This document shows positions 1 to 6,696 of a DNA stretch of 11,213 nucleotides, one piece after another. The notes under the pieces were generated by a model. The model was given only the letters and a program-made list of their open reading frames with translations. It was not told the origin of the DNA and ran no database searches. Location of the stretch: NCBI GenBank assembly GCA_023418355.1, contig JAEZZU010000148.1, positions 1-11,213 of the forward strand, given 5' to 3'. Source of the stretch: Pseudomonadota bacterium. GTDB taxonomy: Bacteria; Pseudomonadota; Gammaproteobacteria; Burkholderiales; Burkholderiaceae_C. Numbering within the stretch: the first letter of the stretch is position 1; the number at the start of each line of letters is the position of its first letter. Made by a program: the position numbers and the translations under genes.

Positions 1-117
1 CGCCATGCCCGTGACCAGCATGGGGTTGAGGTTGGCACGCGCAGCGTAGATGGCAGCGGTGTAACCGGCAGGGCCGGAGCCCAGGATCAGAACTTTGGCG
101 TGTTGGTTGGTGGACAT
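1..117 (-). CDS. trxB: Thioredoxin reductase, N-terminal 39 residues (gene runs off the window)
   Basis: Thioredoxin reductase is a cytoplasmic FAD- and NADPH-dependent flavoenzyme that reduces thioredoxin. Only the first 39 codons are visible, reading leftward from an ATG at 117-115. The protein starts MSTNQHAKVLILGSGPAGYT. It contains the dinucleotide-binding fingerprint GSGPAG at residues 13-18, followed by AAIYAARANL, typical of the FAD domain of TrxB. The redox-active CxxC and the NADPH domain lie outside the window. The upstream AGAAAAG stretch is a weak ribosome-binding site. The gene is divergent from ftsK, as in other proteobacteria where trxB neighbours ftsK, although lrp, which lies between them in E. 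coli, is absent here. Other FAD-linked disulfide oxidoreductases share the fingerprint, but the flanking residues and the ftsK neighbour make TrxB by far the best call. Confidence 0.93.
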   Translation of the reverse strand, partial: MSTNQHAKVLILGSGPAGYTAAIYAARANLNPMLVTGMA

Positions 118-438
118 GTTGCTTTTCTAAGAAGATGCTGCGCATTTGGCGCAACACGGTTGAACACACGGGCCTGCCCAGATGCAGGCCTTGTGGTGGC
201 TTGCATGGGATAGGCAGGCATTGTAGAAAGCTGGCGGAGTCCCTGCGGCGCATGCCTGTAAACACAGGCTGTCTGCGACAGGGAACTGCCAGCCTGTTGA
301 GCCATGGCAAGCGGTGCGCAGACAGAGGTGTGGGCGCATCGTCTGTCAGACAGCGCCCCAGATGTTGCAAGTGCTTGCACTGGCGTTGCAACCGTTTGTG
401 TAGTGAGCAGCGAGCCTAAGGTAAGCTCCCGCCTGCGT
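118..438. other. Divergent trxB/ftsK intergenic region with several short dyads
   Basis: These 321 bases separate the divergent starts of trxB and ftsK and carry no convincing gene. Small perfect inverted repeats are visible: TGCGC/GCGCA at 139-153, GGCCTGC/GCAGGCC at 171-190, GCCTGT/ACAGGC at 254-269, CTGTC/GACAG at 269-281 and again at 343-353, and TGCAAG/CTTGCA at 366-379. Promoters for both genes should lie here, but I find no clear -35/-10 pair. An open frame from 304 continues into ftsK, but its first 45 codons are unlike any FtsK and are treated as untranslated. Confidence 0.6.
364..391 (+). promoter_or_regulatory. Three helically phased TTGCA repeats upstream of ftsK
   Basis: TTGCA occurs at 365-369, 375-379 and 386-390, so starts are 10 and 11 bases apart, about one helical turn each. 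The outer two are both GTTGCAA and are exactly 21 bases apart. The first and second also form a TGCAAG-TG-CTTGCA dyad. The array ends 47 bases before the ftsK ATG. The phasing suggests a protein-binding site on one face of the helix; the binding protein is unknown. Confidence 0.35.
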
Positions 439-2763
439 ATGACTTATTCCTCGAATGCATTGAATGCCAATTCTTCACCATCCGCGCCCAAATATGGCCT
501 GGCGCGGTTTGGTCATGAGATCTGCCTGATTGCGGGTGCTCTGGGATTGCTGTTCTGGCTGTTGGCCATGTTGAGCTATTCCGGCACGGACCCTGCATGG
601 TCTACCTCGGGCAGCAGTGATGGCAGCGTGGTCCATAACTGGCTGGGTCGCTCGGGTGCCTTGCTGGCAGATGCCTGTTATTTTGGTTTTGGCATGTCCG
701 CGTGGTGGCTGCTGCTGATCGCCGGCTACACGCTGGCCTGTTCGGCGCTGCGCTGGGTGCGCGGGCAGAGCATGCTGATTACCCCTGTGCGTGAGCGCAT
801 GAAGTGGTGGCTGGGCCTGGGCCTGCTGCTGGCTGTGAGCTGCATGCTGGAATGGTCACGCCTGTACCGTTTTGAAGACCTGCTGCCAGGCCATGCAGGT
901 GGTGTGCTGGGCTATGCGCTGGGCGTGGGGGCGGTGCGCTGGCTTGGTTTTACCGGCTCGGGTCTGATTGGCATTGTGCTGATGGTGCTGGCGCTGGCCC
1001 TGGTGTTCCGCTTTTCATGGGGCAGCGTGGCAGAAAAGCTGGGGGCAACCATTGAAGCGGCGGTGCGCCTGAACAAGCAAAAGCGCGAAAAGATCAAGGA
1101 CACGGCCGAAGGCCGCAAGGCCGCGCGTGAGCGTGAAAAAGTGGTGCAGGAAGAGCGCCAGGAACTCGATGACGTGCACCAGCACGAGCCGGTGCTCATC
1201 ATCACGCCCACGGCTGCGCCTGCTGCTCCCAGTGAGCGTGTGCTCAAGGAGCGCCAGAAGCCGCTGTTCCAGGACTCGCAGATGCAGGACGGCCACCTGC
1301 CGCAGATTGATCTGCTCGATGCCCCTCCCGTCAAGCAGGAAACCGTAGCACCTGAGACGCTGGAGATGACCAGCCGCCTGATCGAGAAAAAGCTCAAGGA
1401 CTTTGGCGTGGAAGTGCGCGTGGTGCAGGCCACGCCTGGCCCTGTGGTCACCCGCTACGAGATTGAGCCTGCCACGGGCGTGAAGGGCTCGCAGATTGTG
1501 AACCTGGCCAAGGACCTGGCACGGTCGCTGTCGCTGGTGTCCATTCGCGTGATCGAAACTATTCCCGGCAAGAACTACATGGCGCTGGAGTTGCCCAACG
1601 CCAAGCGCCAGTCGATTCGCCTGTCGGAAGTGCTGGGCTCGCAGGTCTACCACGAGGCCAAGAGTCTGCTGACCATTGGTCTGGGCAAGGACATCGAAGG
1701 CAAGCCTGTGGTGGCCGACCTGGCCAAGATGCCGCACGTGCTCGTCGCGGGCACCACCGGTTCCGGCAAGTCCGTGGGTATCAACGCCATGATCCTGTCG
1801 CTGCTGTACAAGGCCGACCCCAAGGATGTGCGCCTGCTCATGATCGACCCCAAGATGCTGGAAATGTCGGTCTACGAAGGCATTCCACACCTGCTGGCGC
1901 CCGTGGTGACTGATATGAAGCAGGCCGCCAATGGCCTGAACTGGTGCGTGGCGGAGATGGAGCGCCGCTACAAGCTCATGTCCAAGCTGGGTGTGCGCAA
2001 TCTGGCGGGCTACAACGCCAAGATCAGCGAAGCCAAGGCCAAGGGCGAGAGCATTGGCAACCCCTTCAGCCTGACGCCGGAGCAGCCTGAGCCGCTGGAC
2101 CGTCTGCCGCACATCGTGATCGTCATCGACGAGCTGGCTGACCTGATGATGGTGGTGGGCAAGAAGATTGAAGAGCTGATTGCCCGCCTGGCGCAAAAGG
2201 CACGTGCTGCGGGTATCCATTTGATTTTGGCCACGCAGCGCCCCAGCGTGGATGTGATTACCGGCCTGATCAAGGCCAACATCCCCACGCGCATTGCCTT
2301 CCAGGTCTCGTCCAAGATCGACAGCCGCACTGTGCTGGACCAGATGGGCGCCGAGAGCCTGCTGGGCATGGGCGACATGCTCTACATGGCCAGCGGCACC
2401 GGGCTGCCGATCCGCGTGCACGGCGCGTTTGTATCGGACGATGAAGTCCACCGCGTGGTGAGCTATCTGAAGGAGCAGGGCGAGCCTGACTACATCGACG
2501 GCGTGCTGGAAGCGGCCGCCTCCGAAGAAGGTGGCGTGGACGGCGATGGTGAAGCGGGCGGTGAGCGCGACCCCATGTATGACCAGGCCGTGGAAATTGT
2601 GCTGAAAGACCGCAAGGCCAGTATTTCCTACGTCCAGCGTAAGCTGCGCATTGGTTACAACCGCTCGGCCAATCTGCTGGAGCAGATGGAAAAGGCAGGG
2701 CTGGTCAGCTCGCTGACGGCCAGCGGCCAGCGCGAAGTGCTGGTGCCCGCACGGCCGGATTGA
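439..2763 (+). CDS. ftsK: DNA translocase FtsK (short form, 774 aa)
   Basis: FtsK is a septum-anchored hexameric ATPase that pumps DNA toward dif and activates XerCD to resolve chromosome dimers. An N-terminal membrane domain has about four or five hydrophobic segments (roughly residues 28-47, 73-105, 122-138 and 153-192). A charged, coiled-coil-like stretch follows (about 205-245), then a short linker. The motor domain has Walker A GTTGSGKS at 438-445 and Walker B IVIVIDELAD at 559-568. The C-terminal gamma winged helix (about 710-771) should read KOPS sequences. At 774 residues it lacks the very long linker of E. coli FtsK (1329 aa), as is usual in betaproteobacteria. I chose the ATG at 439 because the protein then begins just before the first membrane segment, as family members do. 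Its ribosome-binding site is poor: AAGG lies 17 bases upstream. The next gene, lolA, starts 17 bases after the stop, so the two are probably co-transcribed. Confidence 0.96.
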   Translation: MTYSSNALNANSSPSAPKYGLARFGHEICLIAGALGLLFWLLAMLSYSGTDPAWSTSGSSDGSVVHNWLGRSGALLADACYFGFGMSAWWLLLIAGYTLACSALRWVRGQSMLITPVRERMKWWLGLGLLLAVSCMLEWSRLYRFEDLLPGHAGGVLGYALGVGAVRWLGFTGSGLIGIVLMVLALALVFRFSWGSVAEKLGATIEAAVRLNKQKREKIKDTAEGRKAAREREKVVQEERQELDDVHQHEPVLIITPTAAPAAPSERVLKERQKPLFQDSQMQDGHLPQIDLLDAPPVKQETVAPETLEMTSRLIEKKLKDFGVEVRVVQATPGPVVTRYEIEPATGVKGSQIVNLAKDLARSLSLVSIRVIETIPGKNYMALELPNAKRQSIRLSEVLGSQVYHEAKSLLTIGLGKDIEGKPVVADLAKMPHVLVAGTTGSGKSVGINAMILSLLYKADPKDVRLLMIDPKMLEMSVYEGIPHLLAPVVTDMKQAANGLNWCVAEMERRYKLMSKLGVRNLAGYNAKISEAKAKGESIGNPFSLTPEQPEPLDRLPHIVIVIDELADLMMVVGKKIEELIARLAQKARAAGIHLILATQRPSVDVITGLIKANIPTRIAFQVSSKIDSRTVLDQMGAESLLGMGDMLYMASGTGLPIRVHGAFVSDDEVHRVVSYLKEQGEPDYIDGVLEAAASEEGGVDGDGEAGGERDPMYDQAVEIVLKDRKASISYVQRKLRIGYNRSANLLEQMEKAGLVSSLTASGQREVLVPARPD

Positions 2764-2780
2764 AGAGAAAGACAGTTGTC

Positions 2781-3419
2781 ATGAAAAAACAAAGCATTGG
2801 CGCATTTGCGCTGCTGGGCCTGCTGCCACTGGCAGTCTGGGCCGACGGGCTGCAGAGCCTGGAGCAATTCATGCGCACGGCCAAGGCCGGGCAGGCGCAG
2901 TTCACGCAGACCGTGACGGCCCCTGCCAAGGAAGGCGAGGCAGCGCGCAGCAAGGTCAGCAGCGGCAGTTTTGAATTTCAGCGCCCCGGCCAGTTCAAGT
3001 TTGTCTATACCAAGCCTTTTGAGCAGACCATTGTGGCGGACGGGCACAACGTCTGGCTGTATGACGTGGACCTGAACCAGGTCACCCAGCGCAAGCAGGC
3101 CGATGCCCTGGGCAGCACGCCTGCGGCCGTGCTGGCTTCTGCCAGTGATGTGGGGGCGCTGCAGAAAACCTTCAGCCTGAAGGCCTTGCCTGCTGCGGAT
3201 GGTCTGGAGTGGGTGGAGGCTCAGCCCAAGGTGGCAGACAGCCAGCTCAAGAGCGTGCGCGTAGGCTTTCAGGGGCATACGCTGGCAGCCATGGACATTC
3301 TGGACAGCTTTGGCCAGCGTTCCGTGATCCGCTTTGAGCAGATGCAGGTGCTGCCTTCCTTGCCTGCGGCGAACTTCCGCTTTGAGGTGCCCGTGGGTGC
3401 CGACATCGTGCAGCAATAA
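2781..3419 (+). CDS. lolA: Outer-membrane lipoprotein carrier protein LolA
   Basis: LolA is the periplasmic chaperone that receives lipoproteins from the LolCDE ABC transporter and hands them to LolB at the outer membrane. The 212-residue product starts with a typical Sec signal peptide: KK, a hydrophobic core, then VWA before DG, so cleavage is predicted after residue 21. The mature part has the LolA pattern: an early FTQTV strand (41-45), a GSFEFQRPGQFKF segment (62-74) and VWLYDVDLNQVT (91-102), and a C-terminal FRFEVPVGADIV strand. The ATG at 2781 is preferred over an in-frame TTG at 2760, which overlaps the ftsK stop, because it places the lysines at the signal-peptide start. It is preceded by the purine-rich GAAGAGAAAGA. 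The 17-base gap to ftsK fits an ftsK-lolA operon, an order also found in E. coli. Confidence 0.95.
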   Translation: MKKQSIGAFALLGLLPLAVWADGLQSLEQFMRTAKAGQAQFTQTVTAPAKEGEAARSKVSSGSFEFQRPGQFKFVYTKPFEQTIVADGHNVWLYDVDLNQVTQRKQADALGSTPAAVLASASDVGALQKTFSLKALPAADGLEWVEAQPKVADSQLKSVRVGFQGHTLAAMDILDSFGQRSVIRFEQMQVLPSLPAANFRFEVPVGADIVQQ

Positions 3420-3551
3420 AAAAGCCCAATGCTTTTAAATCAATAGCTGCCAGCGCTTTGTTTGAGATAGTTTCAGATGGTTTTTTGTCTGAAATGCTTT
3501 AAACATCAGCGCTGGCAGCTTTTATTTGCATAGCGCGCAATAAAAAAGCCC
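3413..3551. repeat. 15-base direct repeats flanking a palindromic insert
   Basis: The sequence GCAATAAAAAAGCCC occurs at 3413-3427, spanning the lolA stop codon, and again at 3537-3551, forming the left edge of the terminator hairpin. The copies are 124 bases apart and bracket the nested hairpin at 3445-3520. One reading is that lolA once ran directly into the terminator and a 124-base palindromic unit was added between two copies of the target. AAAAAAGCCC is a common terminator start in such genomes, so part of the match may be convergent. Confidence 0.45.
3445..3520. repeat. Nested long hairpin, REP-like palindromic element
   Basis: A perfect 13-bp outer stem (AGCTGCCAGCGCT at 3445-3457 with AGCGCTGGCAGCT at 3508-3520) encloses a 5-bp stem (TGTTT at 3459-3463 with AAACA at 3501-3505). 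That encloses a 7-bp stem (TTTCAGA at 3471-3477 with TCTGAAA at 3488-3494) and a T-rich loop. The 3' arm is followed by TTTATTT, so it could also terminate lolA transcription. From memory, CAATAGCTG-type palindromes ending in GCGCT are abundant between genes in Comamonadaceae, which suggests a dispersed REP-like family rather than a gene-specific structure. Confidence 0.6.
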
Positions 3552-3580
3552 TGCGGATGGCATGTCCGCAGGGCTTTTTT
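3542..3580. terminator. Bidirectional rho-independent terminator between lolA and brnQ
   Basis: A perfect 16-bp inverted repeat (3542-3557 with 3565-3580) has the GC-rich core GCCCTGCGGA and a 7-base loop. The outer six pairs are A:T, giving a U-tract on either strand. lolA ends at 3419 and brnQ ends at 3604 on the opposite strand, so the element sits where converging transcripts must stop. Confidence 0.92.
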
Positions 3581-3603
3581 GCTGAAGAGGCAGCTTGGTG
3601 TGC

Positions 3604-4911
3604 TTAAGCCTTGGCAGGCACGGCGCGAACGCGGTCCAGCACGCCGGCCACCACCATGACCAGCAGCACGGGCACCAGCCAGCCCAGGCCCACTTCGCTG
3701 CCGGGCAGCGAGGCAAACACCTCAGGAACGTTGAGGCCCGCAGCCTTGGCACCATCGACCAGACCAAAGATCAGCGCAGCGCTCATCACGGGGATGAACA
3801 CGCGGGGCTTGTGGCGCCACAGCCTGGACAGCAGTCCCAGCGCAATCAGTGCAATGGCCACGGGGTAGATCATCACCAGCACAGGCACGGCCACGGCAAT
3901 CAGCTGGGCCAGGCCCTGGTTGGCCACGGCAGCGCAGAACACCGACATCACCACCACCACGGTGCGGTACTTCACGCCCAGCAGTTGGCTGAAGTAGGTC
4001 GAGCAGGCGCTGACCAGGCCCACGCCCGTGGTCAGGCAGGCCAGCAAAATCACGGCTGCCAGCAGCACGATGCCGCCTGTGCCAAAGGTGCGCTCCACAT
4101 AGATGGTCAGAATCTGCACACCGCTGGCGTCTGCGGGCACGGTGGTGCCGCTCATGGCGCCCAGGTAGATCAGCGAGACATAGACCAGACCCAGACCCAG
4201 CGCGGCAATGATGCCGGCATAGATGGTGTAGCGTGTGTGCAGACGGGTGTCGGTCACGCCAGCGGCCTTGATGGAGGCCACGATCAGAATGCCAAAGACC
4301 AGCGATGCCAGCGCATCCATGGTCTGGTAGCCCATCAGAAAGCCTTGTGCCAGCGCTTTGCTTGCTGCGTCATAGGTCGCGGCTGGGGCTGTGATGTCAC
4401 CCGCAGGTGCCATGAAGGCCGCAATGCCCAGAATGGCCAGCACGGCAATCAGCGCGGGGGTGATGATCTTGCCGATGTTGTCCATCAGGCGGCCGGGGAA
4501 CAGCGCCAGCACCATCACCAGCAGGAAGTAGCCAATGGTGAAGATCAGCAGCGCTTCGGGCGTATTGCCGGTGAAGGGGGCCATGCCCACTTCAAACGAC
4601 ACGGTGGCCGTGCGCGGTGTGGCAAAGAAGGGGCCAATGGTCAGGTAGATGGCCAGGCCCATCAGCGTGCCAGCCAGCTTGCCAATGGGGTGGGTCAGGG
4701 TGTCCAGACCACCGCCTACGCGTGCCAGCGCAATGTCGCCCAGCAGCGGCAGGCCCACGGCTGTCAGCAAAAAGCCCAGCGCTGCCGACCACTGGAATTC
4801 ACCAGCAGCCAGACCTACGCTGGGAGGGAAGATGATGTTGCCAGCGCCGAGAAACAGCGCGAATGTCATGAATCCGAGGGCAATGATGTCCCGCGTCTTG
4901 AGTGTTTTCAT
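3604..4911 (-). CDS. brnQ: Branched-chain amino acid transport system II carrier protein BrnQ
   Basis: BrnQ is an inner-membrane cation-coupled symporter of the LIVCS family that imports leucine, isoleucine and valine. The 435-residue protein is hydrophobic throughout, with about twelve membrane segments. Family signatures are visible: FALFLGAGNIIFPP (17-30) in the first segment and GPFFATPRTATVSFEVGM (93-110), the conserved loop that follows the third. Length is normal for BrnQ. The start is the ATG at 4911-4909 (MKTLKTRDIIALGFMT); a GAGG about 16 bases upstream is too far to be a good ribosome-binding site. It is a single gene on the minus strand, convergent with lolA and divergent from rarA. 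Its position splits lolA and rarA, which are adjacent in many proteobacteria. BrnQ expression often responds to Lrp or leucine; I cannot identify such a site here. Confidence 0.95.
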   Translation of the reverse strand: MKTLKTRDIIALGFMTFALFLGAGNIIFPPSVGLAAGEFQWSAALGFLLTAVGLPLLGDIALARVGGGLDTLTHPIGKLAGTLMGLAIYLTIGPFFATPRTATVSFEVGMAPFTGNTPEALLIFTIGYFLLVMVLALFPGRLMDNIGKIITPALIAVLAILGIAAFMAPAGDITAPAATYDAASKALAQGFLMGYQTMDALASLVFGILIVASIKAAGVTDTRLHTRYTIYAGIIAALGLGLVYVSLIYLGAMSGTTVPADASGVQILTIYVERTFGTGGIVLLAAVILLACLTTGVGLVSACSTYFSQLLGVKYRTVVVVMSVFCAAVANQGLAQLIAVAVPVLVMIYPVAIALIALGLLSRLWRHKPRVFIPVMSAALIFGLVDGAKAAGLNVPEVFASLPGSEVGLGWLVPVLLVMVVAGVLDRVRAVPAKA

Positions 4912-5221
4912 ACGAAAAACCGAAATACCTCAGCAACCGCGGCACCGTGGTGCTGCAGTCTGGTGTTAGAACAAGCGACGATTCACGGACTTTGTGAGCG
5001 CAGCGCAATTGGCTGCACGCAGAAGGCAGTCCGCTGGCTCTCAGATGCGTTGCAGTCGAGGGTCGCAGCGACTGCAAGCGAAGCAGGGAAGATTCGTGCC
5101 GTTTAAGCTTGTGGCTTGCGGAACGAACAAGCAGTGTTGTTGGGCGGTGGTGGTAGCCATCGCGCAAAACATGCAAAGATCCGATGAAACACTGATTCTG
5201 CACCATATAAACATCTGTTAT
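4912..5221. other. Divergent brnQ/rarA intergenic region
   Basis: These 310 bases hold no convincing gene. Visible structure consists of a hairpin near the brnQ start (CGGCACC-GT-GGTGCTG at 4940-4955, one G:T pair), a 9-bp inverted repeat at 5050-5077, and a palindrome at the rarA start (5203-5225). Open frames cross the region but are continuations of frames antisense to rarA or upstream of it, with no family resemblance. I found no leucine-, isoleucine- or valine-rich leader peptide for brnQ, though I did not examine every frame exhaustively. Confidence 0.6.
5050..5077. repeat. 9-bp perfect inverted repeat with 10-base spacer
   Basis: TTGCAGTCG at 5050-5058 is followed after ten bases by CGACTGCAA at 5069-5077. 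No T-run follows on either strand, so it is not an intrinsic terminator. It could be an operator dyad or an RNA hairpin in the long brnQ leader. It lies 139 bases upstream of brnQ and 145 bases upstream of the rarA ATG. Confidence 0.5.
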
Positions 5222-5225
5222 ATGG
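5203..5225. promoter_or_regulatory. Operator-like palindrome overlapping the rarA promoter and first ATG
   Basis: CCATATAA at 5203-5210 and TTATATGG at 5218-5225 form a perfect 8-bp inverted repeat with a 7-base centre. The left arm contains TATAAA (5206-5211), a plausible -10 element for rarA; the -35 region is weak. The right arm contains the ATG at 5222. As DNA this is a classic repressor position; as RNA it would bury that ATG. Confidence 0.5.
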
Positions 5226-6583
5226 CGACTTTTGTAATACCCCGTAAGAACGAGGCTGATTTGCGTGATATCAAAGCCGATGGCTTGCACCAACCCCTTC
5301 CCGAGCGCCTGCGTCCCCGCCATCTGAGCGAGGTGGTCGGCCAGCAGCACGTGCTGGGTGAAGGCATGCCGCTGCGGCTGGCGTTTGAGTCCGGCCGTCC
5401 CCACAGCTGCATCCTCTGGGGGCCTCCGGGGGTGGGCAAGACCACGATTGCGCGCCTCATGGCCGATGCCTTTGATGCGCAGTTTCTGACCATCAGCGCC
5501 GTGCTCGGTGGCGTCAAGGACATTCGCGAAGCCGTGGAAAAGGCCGAAGCCGCGCGCAGCGGTCTGATGCCGCAGCCCACCATTGTGTTTGTGGACGAAG
5601 TGCACCGCTTCAACAAAAGCCAGCAGGATGCCTTTTTGCCGCATGTGGAAAGCGGGCTGTTCACCTTTATTGGCGCGACCACGGAGAACCCGTCGTTTGA
5701 GGTCAACTCCGCCCTGCTGTCGCGCGCAGCGGTCTATGTGCTGCAGAGCCTGACGCCAGAAGATTTGAAGCAAATTGTGGCCAAAGCGCAGGCGCTGCAA
5801 GCGGTTCCAGCTATTGAAGATGAAGCGCTGGAACGCCTGATTGCCTATGCGGATGGCGACGCACGCCGCCTGCTCAATACGCTGGAGACGTTGTCCATCA
5901 CCGCCGAGCAGGCTGGGGTGGCAAGCATCACCGATGCCTGGCTGCTGCAGGTGCTGGGTGAGCGCATGCGCCGCTATGACAAGGGCGGCGAGCAGTTCTA
6001 TGACACCATCAGCGCCCTGCACAAGTCCGTGCGCGGCTCAGACCCCGATGCCGCGCTGTACTGGCTGTGCCGCATGCTCGACGGTGGCGCTGACCCACGC
6101 TACATGGCGCGGCGCATTGTGCGCATGGCCTGGGAAGACATTGGCCTGGCCGATCCGCGCGCCATGCAGATTGCCAATGATGCAGCCACCACCTATGAGC
6201 GCCTGGGCAGCCCCGAAGGGGAGCTGGCGCTGGCGCAGGCCGTGATTTATCTGGCCGTGGCACCCAAGAGCAATGCGGGCTACAAGGCCTACAACCAGAT
6301 GAAGGCACTGGTCAAAACCGAGGGCACACGCCCTATCCCCATGCACCTGCGCAATGCACCAACCAAGATGATGAAGGACATGGACTGGGGCAAGGGCTAC
6401 CGCTATGCGCACGACGAACCCGAGGCCTTTGCGGCGGGTGAGGACTACTTCCCCGAGGGCATGGAGAACCCGCGCTTTTATCAGCCCGTGCCGCGTGGGC
6501 TGGAGATCAAGATTGGGGACAAGCTGGCCCATCTGCAGCAGCTCAATGCACAGTCAGCGCAGCAGCGCAAACCCAAGGGCTGA
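5222..6583 (+). CDS. rarA: Replication-associated recombination protein A (RarA/MgsA AAA+ ATPase)
   Basis: RarA (MgsA, the WRNIP1/Mgs1 family) is a tetrameric AAA+ ATPase acting at stalled replication forks with SSB. Numbering from the ATG at 5222 (453 aa), Walker A is GPPGVGKT at 67-74, Walker B is IVFVDEVHRF at 121-130, sensor 1 is GATTENPSFE at 151-160, and the candidate arginine finger lies in LLSRA at 166-169. The helical tetramerisation domain follows, with signatures such as ALHKSVRGSDPDAALYW and KGYRYAHDEPEAF. The start is uncertain. The ATG at 5222 has no Shine-Dalgarno sequence and sits in a palindrome. A TTG at 5261 has GAGG five bases upstream and would give 440 aa, still including the conserved LHQPLPERLRP segment. 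E. coli RarA has 447 residues. In E. coli, rarA follows lolA directly; here brnQ lies between, so rarA needs its own promoter. Confidence 0.95.
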   Translation: MATFVIPRKNEADLRDIKADGLHQPLPERLRPRHLSEVVGQQHVLGEGMPLRLAFESGRPHSCILWGPPGVGKTTIARLMADAFDAQFLTISAVLGGVKDIREAVEKAEAARSGLMPQPTIVFVDEVHRFNKSQQDAFLPHVESGLFTFIGATTENPSFEVNSALLSRAAVYVLQSLTPEDLKQIVAKAQALQAVPAIEDEALERLIAYADGDARRLLNTLETLSITAEQAGVASITDAWLLQVLGERMRRYDKGGEQFYDTISALHKSVRGSDPDAALYWLCRMLDGGADPRYMARRIVRMAWEDIGLADPRAMQIANDAATTYERLGSPEGELALAQAVIYLAVAPKSNAGYKAYNQMKALVKTEGTRPIPMHLRNAPTKMMKDMDWGKGYRYAHDEPEAFAAGEDYFPEGMENPRFYQPVPRGLEIKIGDKLAHLQQLNAQSAQQRKPKG

Positions 6584-6642
6584 GTGTAGGGCGCTGAAGC
6601 AGGCATATGTTGCAGCGCACCAACAGCCTGAAAGCTGGAATG

Positions 6643-6658
6643 ATTCCCTCAGGGGAAT
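6643..6658. promoter_or_regulatory. 16-bp dyad ATTCCC-TCAG-GGGAAT
   Basis: ATTCCC (6643-6648) and GGGAAT (6653-6658) form a perfect 6-bp inverted repeat around TCAG. No U-tract follows, so it is not a normal terminator for rarA. It lies about 66-81 bases upstream of the transcription start expected from the candidate sigma-54 promoter, a typical distance for an enhancer-binding activator. That function is inferred only from position. Confidence 0.35.
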
Positions 6659-6696
6659 AAGCTTATGTGCATAATTCATCAGCGAATCTTATGAAG

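Noticed and set aside
254..353. LexA/SOS box upstream of ftsK
   Set aside because: CTGT and ACAG half-sites are present, but none are separated by eight bases as the LexA consensus requires.
304..438. 45-codon N-terminal extension of FtsK from an earlier ATG
   Set aside because: The extra residues are unlike FtsK N-termini and lie over the dyad-rich promoter region; the ATG at 439 gives the expected family start.
1015..2451. 478-codon open frame on the minus strand inside ftsK
   Set aside because: It is fully antisense to a clear FtsK and reads as histidine/glutamine/leucine-rich low-information sequence with no recognisable domain, as expected from GC-rich codon shadows.
4348..4360. 13-base match in brnQ to the palindromic element (TGCCAGCGCTTTG)
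   Set aside because: It falls in conserved coding sequence without the second arm, so it is most likely coincidence.
3595..5106. 503-codon plus-strand frame antisense to brnQ
   Set aside because: It is dominated by H, Q, G and A, which is what the complement of membrane-protein codons gives. No domain, and brnQ on the other strand is unambiguous.
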